Positions 28,111 through 36,925 of a stretch of DNA of 64,000 nucleotides are shown one piece after another. The position numbers were made by a program, and so were the translations under genes. A model generated the notes under the pieces. That model was not told where the DNA came from, made no database searches, and saw only the letters and a program-made list of their open reading frames with translations. The stretch comes from Desulfosporosinus acididurans (GTDB lineage Bacteria; Bacillota; Desulfitobacteriia; Desulfitobacteriales; Desulfitobacteriaceae), in the NCBI RefSeq assembly GCF_001029285.1, contig NZ_LDZY01000005.1:62001-126000 (forward strand). The letters are read 5' to 3'. How positions within the stretch are numbered: position 1 is the stretch's first letter; every line of letters begins with the position of its first letter.

Positions 28111-28952
28111 TAATGATGCCCTCCTTCGTGATGACATTCTAAACGAGCCTTAGCTCGATTTTCTTCATCTTTGTAAAAGGCGAGGCGCTTCATAGCCAAA
28201 TCAAAATCAACCAAATGACCATCAAACTCAGGACCGTCGACACAAGCGAATTTTGTCTCATTGCCAACGCTGATACGGCAAGCACCACACATACCAGTTC
28301 CATCAACCATAATTGGATTCATGCTGACAATAGTTTTTATACCTAAAGGCCGAGTATACTCTACAACCGCCTTCATCATTACCATTGGGCCAATTGCCCA
28401 AATAGCAGCAATTTTGTGCCCTTCGCTTAAGACTTTTGCTAAACCATCGGTCACAAATCCTTTTACACCGGCACTGCCATCATTGGTAGCAATGACTACT
28501 TCATTGCTCACGGCGCGCATTTCTTCTTCCAAAATCAAGAGATCTGCGCTCCTGGAACCCAACACCGAAATTACATGATTGCCGGCAGCCTTTAATCCCC
28601 TAGCAATGGGATGAATCGGAGCGATCCCCAGGCCTCCGCCGATACATACAACTGTACCATAGTTTTCAATTTCAGAAGCAACTCCCAAGGGGCCGACGAA
28701 ATCTTGGAACGCATCGCCTTCATTCATCGTAGTAATGATCGCCGAGGAGTATCCCACATCTTGAACAACAATAGTAATTGTTCCTTTTTCACGATTATAA
28801 TCCATGACAGTCAGCGGAATTCGCTCGCCAACCTCATCAACCCGGACAATTACGAATTGTCCGGGCTCAACCTTAGCAGCTACAGCCGCAGCTTCAACTT
28901 CCAGCAAGGCTATACCTTGAGCCAAAAGTCTTTTTTTAACAATACGGTACAT
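28110..28952 (-). CDS. nfnA: NADH-dependent ferredoxin:NADP oxidoreductase subunit A (NfnA)
   Basis: 280-residue ferredoxin-NADP reductase-like subunit. The FAD-binding beta-barrel has RIPLTVMDYN. The NAD domain has VCIGGGLGIAPIHPIARGLKAAG. A C-terminal [2Fe-2S] motif reads DGTGMCGACRISVGNETKFACVDG. With NfnB it couples ferredoxin and NADH to NADP reduction in strict anaerobes. The start is ATG 28952, with GAGGAGG 6 bases upstream; an upstream ATG at 28967 is not used. Confidence 0.92.
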   Translation of the reverse strand: MYRIVKKRLLAQGIALLEVEAAAVAAKVEPGQFVIVRVDEVGERIPLTVMDYNREKGTITIVVQDVGYSSAIITTMNEGDAFQDFVGPLGVASEIENYGTVVCIGGGLGIAPIHPIARGLKAAGNHVISVLGSRSADLLILEEEMRAVSNEVVIATNDGSAGVKGFVTDGLAKVLSEGHKIAAIWAIGPMVMMKAVVEYTRPLGIKTIVSMNPIMVDGTGMCGACRISVGNETKFACVDGPEFDGHLVDFDLAMKRLAFYKDEENRAKARLECHHEGGHH

Positions 28953-29102
28953 TTGACTCCTCCTCAATGTCCATAGTAATTAACTTATATTTAGTTATTT
29001 ATTCGATATCTTCAGGTCAATATCCTTCAAAAATAGTTTAATAAAATGTATATAAAAAAATCATTTATTAAAGTATTTAAACTCATAAGAAAATTAATAT
29101 AA

Positions 29103-29609
29103 TTAGCTGCCACTCGGTGATTTAAAATCCTTCGAATTAGCAATTGAGTCCATGGATTTTTTTGGCATCGACAATCCACCATCAGTCGCTTTAGCATTTC
29201 CTTTCGCCACGCTGTCTACTATTCGATCAAGGATTCCGTTGACAAATTTCGCCGATTCTTCCCCTCCAAAGGATTTGGCTAATTCTATGGCTTCATTAAG
29301 ACTCACTCTGCCTGGTATATCGGATCGAAAAAGGATCTCGCAGGTAGCTAGACGTATGACATTGCGGTCAACATTGGCCATTCTCCCAATTGCCCAGCCT
29401 TGAGCAAAGGCAGCAATGGTTTTATCAATCTCCTCTAAATGAGCAATTGTATCATCGACAAGTTCTTGCGCAAAAATCTTACTGATCTCCGGTACTTTAA
29501 ATTCTTCCGCCCAGCGCTCAACTTCTGCTGAAGTTTTCAGAGCTTCTTTTGTCAGGTCTTTTTGAAACAGCACCTGTAATGCCGTTTCACGAGCTAATCT
29601 ACGGCTCAA
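29103..29609 (-). CDS. nusB: Transcription antitermination factor NusB
   Basis: 168 residues; binds boxA RNA with S10 to support rRNA transcription. The N-terminal RRLARETALQVLFQKDL and C-terminal NEAIELAKSFGGEESAKFV with FVNGILDRI are family hallmarks. The C-terminus has about 30 extra residues (KGNAKATDGGLSMPKKSM...) not usual for NusB. A TTG start follows AGGAGG by 8 bases. It ends the operon that begins with the Asp23 gene. Confidence 0.93.
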   Translation of the reverse strand: MSRRLARETALQVLFQKDLTKEALKTSAEVERWAEEFKVPEISKIFAQELVDDTIAHLEEIDKTIAAFAQGWAIGRMANVDRNVIRLATCEILFRSDIPGRVSLNEAIELAKSFGGEESAKFVNGILDRIVDSVAKGNAKATDGGLSMPKKSMDSIANSKDFKSPSGS

Positions 29610-29624
29610 GGATTATTCCTCCTA

Positions 29625-29870
29625 CTACTTGTTTATTGTTTTTTCCAGCCAAGTCATAATATCCTGATGATCATCTTGGCGTTTACCTATTATAAATCCC
29701 AGAATAACAAAAAATACAAGTACCACTGTGCGCCAAAAACCTAGAGTCACCATCAATAGCCCCAACGCAAAGCCACTAACAGTTCCAATAAATTTACCAG
29801 GATGATGTTCTAAGGCCCACATGACAAACCCAGAGATTTTCTCTCCTATGCTTTGCCAAAAATTACTCAT
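29625..29870 (-). CDS. Small DUF2273-type membrane protein
   Basis: 81 residues with two hydrophobic segments (FIGTVSGFALGLLMVTLGFW and VLVFFVILGFIIG). This family regularly sits between amaP and nusB beside Asp23 genes. Its ATG overlaps the amaP stop as ATGA, so translation is coupled. Role unknown, presumably envelope-associated. Confidence 0.8.
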   Translation of the reverse strand: MSNFWQSIGEKISGFVMWALEHHPGKFIGTVSGFALGLLMVTLGFWRTVVLVFFVILGFIIGKRQDDHQDIMTWLEKTINK

Positions 29871-30382
29871 CGAACACGTGCCGTGTGCACTTTTTCCAAG
29901 CGCCGCACCAGCACTTTCACCTCTGTTACTCTGATTCCAGTATAAAGTTCAACATCCTCTTTTACTTTTTCTTTCAGCTCTTTTGACAGCTGAGGTATTA
30001 AAACTCCTTGCTCATATTGGCATGAGACAGTAATTTGAAGACCTGCATCACGCTCCCTGAACTTTGATTGAATCTCCATGACACCAGTAAGCGCTTTCGC
30101 ACTGCGGGCAATAATCTCTTCAAGTGCTTCCTGGGAAATTCGAACCTCCCCTCCGCTTGAAGGTGTTTGGAAGGTGCGATTAGAGTTATCATGCGGTTTT
30201 AGGAGCAGGAGCAATCCCCCTAAAAGCAAGAAAGCGGCCGCCGCTAAACTCTCCCAAGGATTCCATTTAAGCCAGTGGAGTCCCTGAAGCAATAACATAT
30301 AAGGGAGTCCCCACCCAGTGGCCATGGCAAATATCCAAAGTGCCCCCAGAACCATGAGAACTCCCAAAATAAAGGCTAACAA
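29867..30382 (-). CDS. amaP: Alkaline-shock membrane anchor AmaP
   Basis: 171 residues. Two N-terminal membrane spans (FILGVLMVLGALWIFAMATG and ESLAAAAFLLLGGLLLLL) are followed by a soluble Asp23-like domain (EVRISQEALEEIIARSAKAL... to the end). In Staphylococcus AmaP anchors Asp23 at the membrane. A TTG start lies 7 bases after AAAGGAGG. The Asp23 gene is directly upstream. Confidence 0.85.
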   Translation of the reverse strand: MLAFILGVLMVLGALWIFAMATGWGLPYMLLLQGLHWLKWNPWESLAAAAFLLLGGLLLLLKPHDNSNRTFQTPSSGGEVRISQEALEEIIARSAKALTGVMEIQSKFRERDAGLQITVSCQYEQGVLIPQLSKELKEKVKEDVELYTGIRVTEVKVLVRRLEKVHTARVR

Positions 30383-30403
30383 GTGTCGTCCTCCTTTCAG
30401 AAA

Positions 30404-30427
30404 CCCCCCCTGGAATTCCAGGGGGGG
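30404..30427. terminator. Perfect 24-bp GC-rich palindrome between the Asp23 gene and amaP
   Basis: Seven C, then TGGAATTCCA, then seven G: fully self-complementary. A run of six T follows on the plus strand, but transcription here is on the minus strand, where only TTT follows before the amaP ribosome site. It may act as an attenuator lowering amaP expression relative to the Asp23 gene, or as a block to antisense transcription. Confidence 0.6.
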
Positions 30428-30433
30428 CCTTTT

Positions 30434-30829
30434 TTACTTCAGACGGAAGTCTTCTTCTTTGCTTTCCGATACCGATTTGAAGTTAACCCCTTGTACATGT
30501 ACATTTGCTTCCACAACCCTCAGTCCGGTCATACTTTCAATGGCATCCTTAACGGCCTCTTGAACCTTATAAGCCACTTCCGGAATCGATACTCCATACT
30601 CCACAACAATAAAAAGATCTACGGCAACCTCGTGTTCGCCAACCTCGACTTTAACCCCTTTGGATAAATTTTTATTTCGCCCTAACATTTGCGCAAGGTC
30701 CCCTACAAATCCTCCGCTCATACCAACGACACCCTCAACTTCTGAAGCTGCTAATCCAGCAATGACCTCCACAACCTCATCGGCAATACGGATGGACCCC
30801 AAGGAGTTCTCCGTTTCAAGACTTTCCAC
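30434..30829 (-). CDS. Asp23/Gls24 family envelope stress protein (YqhY-like)
   Basis: 131 residues with the family pattern SIRIADEVVEVIAGLAASEVEG at about 11-32, VEVGEHEVAVDLFIVVEYGV, and VQEAVKDAIESMTGLRV. In Bacillus yqhY lies in the accB-accC-yqhY-nusB region, and the same order occurs here, linking it to acetyl-CoA carboxylase control. GTG start, GGGAGG upstream. Confidence 0.9.
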   Translation of the reverse strand: MESLETENSLGSIRIADEVVEVIAGLAASEVEGVVGMSGGFVGDLAQMLGRNKNLSKGVKVEVGEHEVAVDLFIVVEYGVSIPEVAYKVQEAVKDAIESMTGLRVVEANVHVQGVNFKSVSESKEEDFRLK

Positions 30830-31059
30830 TATTTACACCTCCCGCTGCAAATCAATATTCATATAAGTTCAAATCCGAGTTAGAGTTAACCCAAGACCTC
30901 GATCAGATCAGCAAAAAGATAAACCCAAGTATCCTCTAATCGTTGCTATTATAACAAATCAAGGGCATTCTGGCAAAGATTATTGTTTACATCTTTGAAG
31001 ATACCCTCGATTAAGAATCAATAATTAAGTTTTATCTGTGCTTGTAAAATCCATTAGAC

Positions 31060-32406
31060 CTATTCTCCAAGAATACGACGCTGAATAAAATTCGTATAAA
31101 CTTCCCCGCGCCGATAAAAGGCGTTCTCTAAAACTTTTAAATGGAATGGTATGGTGGTATGAATTCCTTCAATTACAAATTCCTCAAGGGCACGTTTCAT
31201 CCTCTGGATAGCTTCCTGTCTGGTAGCCCCCCAAACGATCAGCTTTCCAACCATAGAATCGTAGTAAGGGGAGACCGCATAACCTTGATAAGCAGCGCTG
31301 TCCACTCGGACTCCCGGCCCTCCGGGAGCATGATACAGTTTCAGCGTACCCGGTGAAGGCATGAAATTTTTGTCTGGATTCTCAGCATTAATTCGGCACT
31401 CAATGGCCCAGCCGCGAATTTCAATATCCGCCTGCGTATAGCCTAATGGTTCTCCTGCCGCTAAACGAATTTGTTCTTTCACCAAATCAAGACCTGTTAC
31501 AAGTTCTGTGACCGGATGCTCAACCTGGATCCTGGTGTTCATTTCGATAAAATAAAAATTCCCATGGCGATCAAGCAAAAACTCAATGGTCCCGGCATTG
31601 GAGTAATTTGCCGATTTGGCAGCTTTCACGGCAACAGCACCCATTTTAGCCCTCAATTCAGGAGTTAAGGCGCTGGACGGTGATTCTTCCAAGAGCTTCT
31701 GGTGACGGCGCTGCAGAGAGCAATCTCTTTCTCCCAGATGTACAACTTCACCATATTTATCCCCCAGGATTTGAATTTCAATATGCCTGGGTTCTTCGAC
31801 ATATTTTTCCAGATAAACATCGGAGTTGCCAAAAGCCGCCTGAGCCTCTGTTTGAGCAGCTTGAATTGCTTTACTCAGCTCCTTAACATTCTGAGCAACT
31901 CGCATTCCTTTACCCCCGCCTCCTGCTGAGGCTTTTATTAAAACTGGATAACCGATACTTTCAGCAACTGTTTCGGCCGTGTGCAGGTCTTTAATAATGT
32001 CCTTTGATCCCGGAACAACCGGTACTCCTGAATCAATCATCGTTTTTCGGGCTATGGCCTTATCGCCCATCATCTCTATGGCTTGCGAGGATGGTCCAAT
32101 AAAGGTTATTCCGCAAGACTCACAAATCTCAGCAAAACGAGCGTTTTCAGATAAAAATCCATAACCGGGATGAATCGCATCAACACCTGTTAATTCGGCC
32201 GCACTAATGATATTAGGAATATTCAAATAGCTTTTAGAGCTTGCAACCGGTCCAACACACACCGCCTCATCTGCGGCCTTCACGTGTAAAGCTTCTCGAT
32301 CTCCTTCAGAAAACACGGCGACAGTTTCAATATCCAATTCATGACAGGCCCTAATGACACGAAGGGCAATTTCTCCTCGATTTGCAACCAGGATTTTTTT
32401 AAACAT
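31060..32406 (-). CDS. accC: Biotin carboxylase AccC
   Basis: ATP-dependent carboxylation of the biotin on AccB, 448 residues. The N-terminal domain starts [19 protein letters not shown]. The ATP-grasp loop is [13 protein letters not shown] and the metal/carboxybiotin region [16 protein letters not shown]. It follows the carboxyltransferase-AccB gene by 11 bases and can serve acetyl-CoA carboxylase as well as a pyruvate/oxaloacetate-type biotin enzyme. Confidence 0.95.
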   Translation of the reverse strand: MFKKILVANRGEIALRVIRACHELDIETVAVFSEGDREALHVKAADEAVCVGPVASSKSYLNIPNIISAAELTGVDAIHPGYGFLSENARFAEICESCGITFIGPSSQAIEMMGDKAIARKTMIDSGVPVVPGSKDIIKDLHTAETVAESIGYPVLIKASAGGGGKGMRVAQNVKELSKAIQAAQTEAQAAFGNSDVYLEKYVEEPRHIEIQILGDKYGEVVHLGERDCSLQRRHQKLLEESPSSALTPELRAKMGAVAVKAAKSANYSNAGTIEFLLDRHGNFYFIEMNTRIQVEHPVTELVTGLDLVKEQIRLAAGEPLGYTQADIEIRGWAIECRINAENPDKNFMPSPGTLKLYHAPGGPGVRVDSAAYQGYAVSPYYDSMVGKLIVWGATRQEAIQRMKRALEEFVIEGIHTTIPFHLKVLENAFYRRGEVYTNFIQRRILGE

Positions 32407-32417
32407 GCCTCTACTCC

Positions 32418-32900
32418 TTATTTTTCGATGATAAACAGCGGCTGACCATATTCTACCGGTTGCCCGTTCTCGACAAGAATTTCAATTAACTTTCCTTCTA
32501 CATCCGATTCGATTTCATTCATCAATTTCATAGCTTCAATAATACAAACAGGCTGCCCGATGCTGATTTGCTGTCCTACTTCAACAAAAGGATCCGCATC
32601 CGGCGCTGAAGCATGATAAAAGGTTCCTACCATGGGAGCAGTTATGGTTTCGATATTTTCCCGCTTCGCTATATCTGAAGAAACAAGAGGTTCTTCGCTG
32701 CTTACCTCAGCCTGGACATTGGGGGTCACCGCAACACTTGTTTTAACTTCCTGCCGGACAGGTGCGGCAACCGGGACACAAGATTGCGAGTTTGTCCCCT
32801 TGCGAATAGCTATTTTCACCCCATCACTTTCCAGATTTAACTCACTTATCTCCGTATCGTCGATTATCTTAATTAATTCTTTAATTTCCTTCAAGTTCAT
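32418..32900 (-). CDS. accB: Possible internal translation start giving free AccB
   Basis: Inside the fused gene, ATG 32900 is preceded by AAGGAGGATTTAAAA, a strong ribosome site with 8-base spacing. From there the frame encodes 160 residues, the normal length and start of an AccB ([20 protein letters not shown]). The site lies in an ordinary coding context (KED codons), so it could be a relic of separate genes now joined in frame, or a working dual start that supplies free biotin carrier for acetyl-CoA carboxylase. Confidence 0.55.
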   Translation of the reverse strand: MNLKEIKELIKIIDDTEISELNLESDGVKIAIRKGTNSQSCVPVAAPVRQEVKTSVAVTPNVQAEVSSEEPLVSSDIAKRENIETITAPMVGTFYHASAPDADPFVEVGQQISIGQPVCIIEAMKLMNEIESDVEGKLIEILVENGQPVEYGQPLFIIEK

Positions 32901-34334
32901 TTTTAAATCCTCCTTAGATAATCCCATCTTCCACATTTCACTCGCAGCCTTTGTATCCTTAGGCACATTGGTGCCAGTTTGAATTTCCCTGTTAGGAAGA
33001 ATGCCCTTTTTTCTATCTTCAAAAAACTTCTTAGCAATTTGAGGAAACATAGCAAAATTCATAACATCCTCGGGGGAATTAGCTAACCCTAAACTATCCC
33101 GTTCGGCTTTCTCCATCCCCGGTTCTAAACTATCTGCCGGACGTATAGTCATAGGCTCCTCGTCACCAATGATTTTTCTTTGTATATCAAGATTCATTGG
33201 AGCCGGCGGACGGCCATACAAACCGCGAACATAAGCCTTTACTTCACCAGGCACTAATTTATATCTTGCCCCGCTTAGAACATTTAATACAGCCTGAGTT
33301 CCAACAATTTGACTTGTAGGAGTGACCAGAGGCGGATAGCCCAACTCTGCCCGAACCTTAGGAATTTCCTCCAACACGTCATGAATACGGTCAAGAGCCC
33401 TTTGCTCTTCCAATTGAGAGACTAAATTCGAAATCATTCCTCCAGGAACTTGATGTTCGAAAACCCTCATATCTGTAATTCGTGTGATCCCACGTTCAAA
33501 ACCGCGGCTTTTGCGCAAAGCTTCAAAGTACTTCGAAATATGGAACAAATGTCTAAGATTCAAACCGCTGTCGTAGTCGGAATCTTGAAAAGCTCGAACT
33601 ACTGTTTCCACTGGCGGCTGGCTTGCTCCAAACGCTAAAGGAACACTCGCCGTATCGATAACATCAACACCGGCTTCTGCGGCCTTTAAATATGCTCCAA
33701 CAGCCATTCCGCCAATATAATGACTGTGCAGATGAACCATAATTCCCAGTTTCTTTTTCAGGAGGGAAACTAACTCGTAAGCTTTAAAGGGTGTCAGAAG
33801 TCCAGCCATATCCTTTATACAAATGGAATCTGCGCCCAGTTCCGCAAGGGCTGTGGCAGTTTCCAGATAATGATCAATGGTGTGTACAGGACTCATGGTA
33901 TAAACAACAGATGCTTGAACATGAGCTCCTGCCTTTTTAGCCGCTTCCATGGGAACAACCATATTTCTCACATCATTGAGTGCATCAAAAATCCGAATAA
34001 TATCAATGCCGTTTTTTACGCTGAGAGAGACAAACTCTCGTACCACATCATCGGGATAGTGCTGATAACCTACTAGGGACTGCCCCCTAAGCAGCATTTG
34101 TAAAGGAGTCTTACGAACCCGACGTTTAATCTCCCGCAGGCGTTCCCAGGGATCTTCACCTAAAAATCGCAGACAAACATCAAAGGTGGCTCCTCCCCAT
34201 ACTTCCAGAGAAAAATACCCTGCCTCGTCCAGCTCTTCTAAAATCGGCAGCATATCCTCTGTACGCATACGAGTAGCCCAAAGGCTTTGATGAGCGTCCC
34301 TTAGTGTCGTATCTGTAATTTTAATCGGTTTCAC
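32418..34334 (-). CDS. Carboxyltransferase (OadA/PycB type) fused to AccB biotin carrier
   Basis: 638 residues. Residues 1-470 form the HMGL-like TIM barrel and conserved carboxyltransferase of oxaloacetate decarboxylase alpha / pyruvate carboxylase B ([20 protein letters not shown]; metal ligands D in DTTLRD and H in HLHSHYIGG). From residue 479 the sequence is a complete Acc[21 protein letters not shown], a Pro/Ala/Val linker, and a biotinyl domain with [11 protein letters not shown] Shine-Dalgarno sequence precedes that internal ATG. No sodium-pump beta/gamma genes are nearby, so a cytoplasmic pyruvate carboxylase or transcarboxylase role with AccC is more likely. GTG start after GAGAGGGG. 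Confidence 0.88.
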   Translation of the reverse strand: MKPIKITDTTLRDAHQSLWATRMRTEDMLPILEELDEAGYFSLEVWGGATFDVCLRFLGEDPWERLREIKRRVRKTPLQMLLRGQSLVGYQHYPDDVVREFVSLSVKNGIDIIRIFDALNDVRNMVVPMEAAKKAGAHVQASVVYTMSPVHTIDHYLETATALAELGADSICIKDMAGLLTPFKAYELVSLLKKKLGIMVHLHSHYIGGMAVGAYLKAAEAGVDVIDTASVPLAFGASQPPVETVVRAFQDSDYDSGLNLRHLFHISKYFEALRKSRGFERGITRITDMRVFEHQVPGGMISNLVSQLEEQRALDRIHDVLEEIPKVRAELGYPPLVTPTSQIVGTQAVLNVLSGARYKLVPGEVKAYVRGLYGRPPAPMNLDIQRKIIGDEEPMTIRPADSLEPGMEKAERDSLGLANSPEDVMNFAMFPQIAKKFFEDRKKGILPNREIQTGTNVPKDTKAASEMWKMGLSKEDLKMNLKEIKELIKIIDDTEISELNLESDGVKIAIRKGTNSQSCVPVAAPVRQEVKTSVAVTPNVQAEVSSEEPLVSSDIAKRENIETITAPMVGTFYHASAPDADPFVEVGQQISIGQPVCIIEAMKLMNEIESDVEGKLIEILVENGQPVEYGQPLFIIEK

Positions 34335-34511
34335 TGCCGTTGCCCCTCTCTTAAGTTGTTTTTTTTATCTTATTTAAGACGATACTTTACCTAAGTAAAA
34401 CATATCTCTTATTATATGGGGCAGCGTTGCTATTTTCAACGCAAGAATGTAAAGTATATTGTATTTTACTTCCCTACGGAAAAATTCAGTTGCTATATAT
34501 CAGCATGATCC

Positions 34512-34553
34512 AGCATTAAAAAGCTGTCACGCCAGTGGCAGCTTTTTAATGCT
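34512..34553 (-). terminator. Strong hairpin after the CheY-like gene and repeat copy B
   Basis: AGCATTAAAAAGCTG and CAGCTTTTTAATGCT, 15 perfect pairs with further pairing toward a 4-base loop. In minus-strand order it follows the response-regulator gene and the HEARO-like repeat, so the repeat would lie in that gene's 3' untranslated region. The remainder of 34335-34511 is the promoter region of the carboxyltransferase gene. Confidence 0.7.
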
Positions 34554-34569
34554 TAAACTTTTTCATTCA

Positions 34570-34689
34570 ATCGTAAAACTCCCACTTCTACAAGGGGAAG
34601 TGGTTCCCATACCTTGCTTCAGTGGGGGGTAGAGTCCAGAGGACACTTTCGCCAGTGAAGTCCCGATGTTCAGCTTTGGCTGAACAAAT
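34570..34689 (-). repeat. HEARO-like structured repeat, copy B
   Basis: About 120 bp. On the minus strand it starts immediately after GTGA (34693-34690), whose TGA is the stop codon of the CheY-like gene. It has the 5' hairpin GTTCAGCCAAAGCTGAAC, then CATCGGG, a variable arm (CACTGGCGAAAGTGTC), GGACTCTACC, GGTATGGGAACCACT, and the 3' hairpin CTTGTAGAAG inside CCC/GGG arms, ending TTTTACGATTG. No ORF inside. Confidence 0.75.
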
Positions 34690-35049
34690 TCACTCAAGGT
34701 ACTTCTTCACAATTCGCAACAGTTCATCTGGGCGGAAAGGTTTTGAAATAAAATCTGCCGCTCCCCGCTGTAAAGCATCAGATACCGTAGCTTCACTGGC
34801 TACGGCACTACAAATGATTACTTTGGCTGAGGGATCAATCTTTAATATTTCCTCAAGTGCAGCCAGACCGTCAAGTTCCGGCATAGTGATATCCAAAATC
34901 GTTAAAATGGGTCTATAAGTTCTAAAGAGCTCAACAGCTTGCAAACCGTTTTCAGCTTCCAAAGTTTCGGGAAGACCTTTACGTGCTAGAATTTCGCCGA
35001 TCATTAAGCGCATAAAGCTAGCATCATCCGCAATTAAGATTCTTTTCAT
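34690..35049 (-). CDS. CheY-like single-domain response regulator
   Basis: 119-residue stand-alone receiver. It has the acidic pair in RILIADDASFMRLM, phospho-acceptor Asp in PILTILDITMPELDGLAAL, Thr/Ser in VIICSAVAS, and the conserved Lys in FISKPFRPDELL. There is no output domain, so it acts by protein contact as CheY does; partner unknown, and no chemotaxis genes are nearby. AAGGAG site before ATG 35049. The gene ends exactly at the boundary of repeat copy B. Confidence 0.9.
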   Translation of the reverse strand: MKRILIADDASFMRLMIGEILARKGLPETLEAENGLQAVELFRTYRPILTILDITMPELDGLAALEEILKIDPSAKVIICSAVASEATVSDALQRGAADFISKPFRPDELLRIVKKYLE

Positions 35050-35173
35050 TCGGAGTTTCTCTCCTTTAACCAGGACTTTAGCCCCGAGACTTCAGCCCAA
35101 TCTATAGTAGATTCGTGCTCAATGTTGATTTTCCTGCTCATGAGTTTGAATTTTTATTGAGGGATTTATTCAC

Positions 35174-35743
35174 TCACTGTTTTGTTGATATCATAATCTT
35201 ATCCAAACTTACTTTTGTAACTCGCACAACAACCTCTTGAATAAGACTGATTTCGTTAGGCGTTAAACCTGAAGAATAAACAATCACTGTTACATTATCT
35301 GGGCAGACATCTGTAACCAGATCTTTAAATCCCTTGATCTTTAAGAGATTTTCGATTTCATCTTCTTTTTCAATCTTCGAACTAAGTGCCAGCCATTGTT
35401 CCTGAGCTTGAATTTTAGTTTTTTCCACCGTTGAATCCAGCAATTCTGAGATCATTGATTTCGTTTCCTGCCGAAACTGATCTCTCTTTAAACGATAATT
35501 TACAAAATAGTTTTCTCCGGTTCCATTCGGCTGAATGGTCTCATATTGGATTTTAATTGACGAATCAACAAGCGATGAAGAAGATTTGGTTGTCGGCTTC
35601 GCTGCAGCCACATGCCGTGGGCTATTAATCCAAACCCATAACGCCCCAAAAATTATGATTAAACAAACAGCCAATCCCAATACTCTCCATAATTGCAGAA
35701 AATTATTTATGATAATTAGAGGCTTGCGCAGTTTACTCTTCAC
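35174..35743 (-). CDS. spoIIIAH: Stage III sporulation protein AH
   Basis: 189 residues. One membrane span at about 16-37 (LWRVLGLAVCLIIIFGALWV), a Ser/Thr linker, then the YscJ-like ring domain (RDQFRQETKSMISELLDST to GLTPNEISLIQEVVVRVTKV). In Bacillus it forms the mother-cell side of the feeding-tube channel together with forespore SpoIIQ. GTG start after GGGGGGAG, last gene of the operon. Confidence 0.93.
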   Translation of the reverse strand: MKSKLRKPLIIINNFLQLWRVLGLAVCLIIIFGALWVWINSPRHVAAAKPTTKSSSSLVDSSIKIQYETIQPNGTGENYFVNYRLKRDQFRQETKSMISELLDSTVEKTKIQAQEQWLALSSKIEKEDEIENLLKIKGFKDLVTDVCPDNVTVIVYSSGLTPNEISLIQEVVVRVTKVSLDKIMISTKQ

Positions 35744-35744
35744 A

Positions 35745-36308
35745 TTATTCTCCCCCCATTGGAACCACAGTAATTTTAGCGCTGGGAATACTCAAGAGAG
35801 TTTGAACTGACGTATGAATCGCTTCCCTTACCTTAGGATCACGAGCCCCCTCGGCAATTACTAGTACTCCAGCTACCTCAGGACGGTCTTCCATCACCAT
35901 AACCGGCTGAGAGGAACCATTGGGCATAACTACTTGATTGTTCTCCGTAACCTGTGTAGTTTCTCGAGTTCCTCCTGTTTTATCCGTCTCTTTAGATGTG
36001 TTCTTCGTGACATTTTGATTGCGGGCATATTCGGTCTTCAGTCCCGTTGCTAAACTTACGGATACCTGAACTTTACCTACACCATCCATTAATGATAAAT
36101 TCGCTTGAAGTTTGTTCTCTAATTCTTTTTCCAAAGCAGTGATTTTCGAACCTGAGGCTGCTATCGACGAGCTTGTAGGCACGGCTTGCGTTTTGGACAT
36201 AGGATTTTCCGGACCTTTGCCCAAATAGATAAAGGACATGCCTATAGCGACGAGTGCTACTAACCCCACTAAAGTTTTTTCCGAAGAAATATATTTTGTC
36301 AGATTCAC
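35745..36308 (-). CDS. spoIIIAG: Stage III sporulation protein AG
   Basis: 187 residues with one N-terminal membrane span (TLVGLVALVAIGMSFIYLG) and the ring-forming domain typical of SpoIIIAG (LEKELENKLQANLSLMDGVG, VRVSLATGLKTEYARN region, PEVAGVLVIAEGARDPKVRE). It builds a large oligomeric ring in the channel. GTG start after AAGGAGG. It abuts spoIIIAH. Confidence 0.94.
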   Translation of the reverse strand: MNLTKYISSEKTLVGLVALVAIGMSFIYLGKGPENPMSKTQAVPTSSSIAASGSKITALEKELENKLQANLSLMDGVGKVQVSVSLATGLKTEYARNQNVTKNTSKETDKTGGTRETTQVTENNQVVMPNGSSQPVMVMEDRPEVAGVLVIAEGARDPKVREAIHTSVQTLLSIPSAKITVVPMGGE

Positions 36309-36337
36309 AAATTGCTGCCTCCTTCCAAACTAACATT

Positions 36338-36913
36338 TTAAGTTTCTCGAACATGAATTAGGTCTTTCGGCAAGCTCATTAAGGCCGAAATTTTATCTCG
36401 TACTTCTTCACATCGAGAAGATTGCGATTTGACATCAGGCTGTGATCCTATTTCTATGGGTTGAACGGGTTGTATTCCAGCTTTATCTAACGATAACGTT
36501 ACATTAATGTTCGAAATCTTTGGCTGATCGGTCATACCCCCTCCACCCTCTGCAAATTTTATAACCACGACGGCAGATTTAACGTCTTTTGTCCCAAGGG
36601 CCAATGCTTTTATCTGGTTTTCGAGAATTTGCTGGTATTGTCCCTGCACAGCATCCCGCCCGACATTCATCTCCTGTCCTTCGGCGATTGTTGGCAGGTC
36701 TTGGGGTACTGAAGCACTCCAAGCAGGCACTCCCATTGCCAGCGGGGTATGTAAAAAGGTCGTAATAGGAGAAAGTACTGCTGAAATTACAAACAACCCC
36801 ATAACCATTTGCACAAATCCCCGCATGGATTTATTCGGTAAAAGCATTTCCAGAAAGGTTGCCATAAGCAAGATCAACGCTAAATTCCGCACCAGGTTTT
36901 GCAGCGTCTGCAC
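36338..36913 (-). CDS. spoIIIAF: Stage III sporulation protein AF
   Basis: 191 residues. Two membrane spans at the N-terminus (LALILLMATFLEMLLP and GFVQMVMGLFVISAVL) and a soluble C-terminal ring-type domain ending IHVRET. GTG start 3-7 bases after GAGGAGGAG. Component of the SpoIIIA-SpoIIQ secretion-like channel. Confidence 0.93.
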   Translation of the reverse strand: MQTLQNLVRNLALILLMATFLEMLLPNKSMRGFVQMVMGLFVISAVLSPITTFLHTPLAMGVPAWSASVPQDLPTIAEGQEMNVGRDAVQGQYQQILENQIKALALGTKDVKSAVVVIKFAEGGGGMTDQPKISNINVTLSLDKAGIQPVQPIEIGSQPDVKSQSSRCEEVRDKISALMSLPKDLIHVRET

Positions 36914-36925
36914 CCTATCTCCTCC

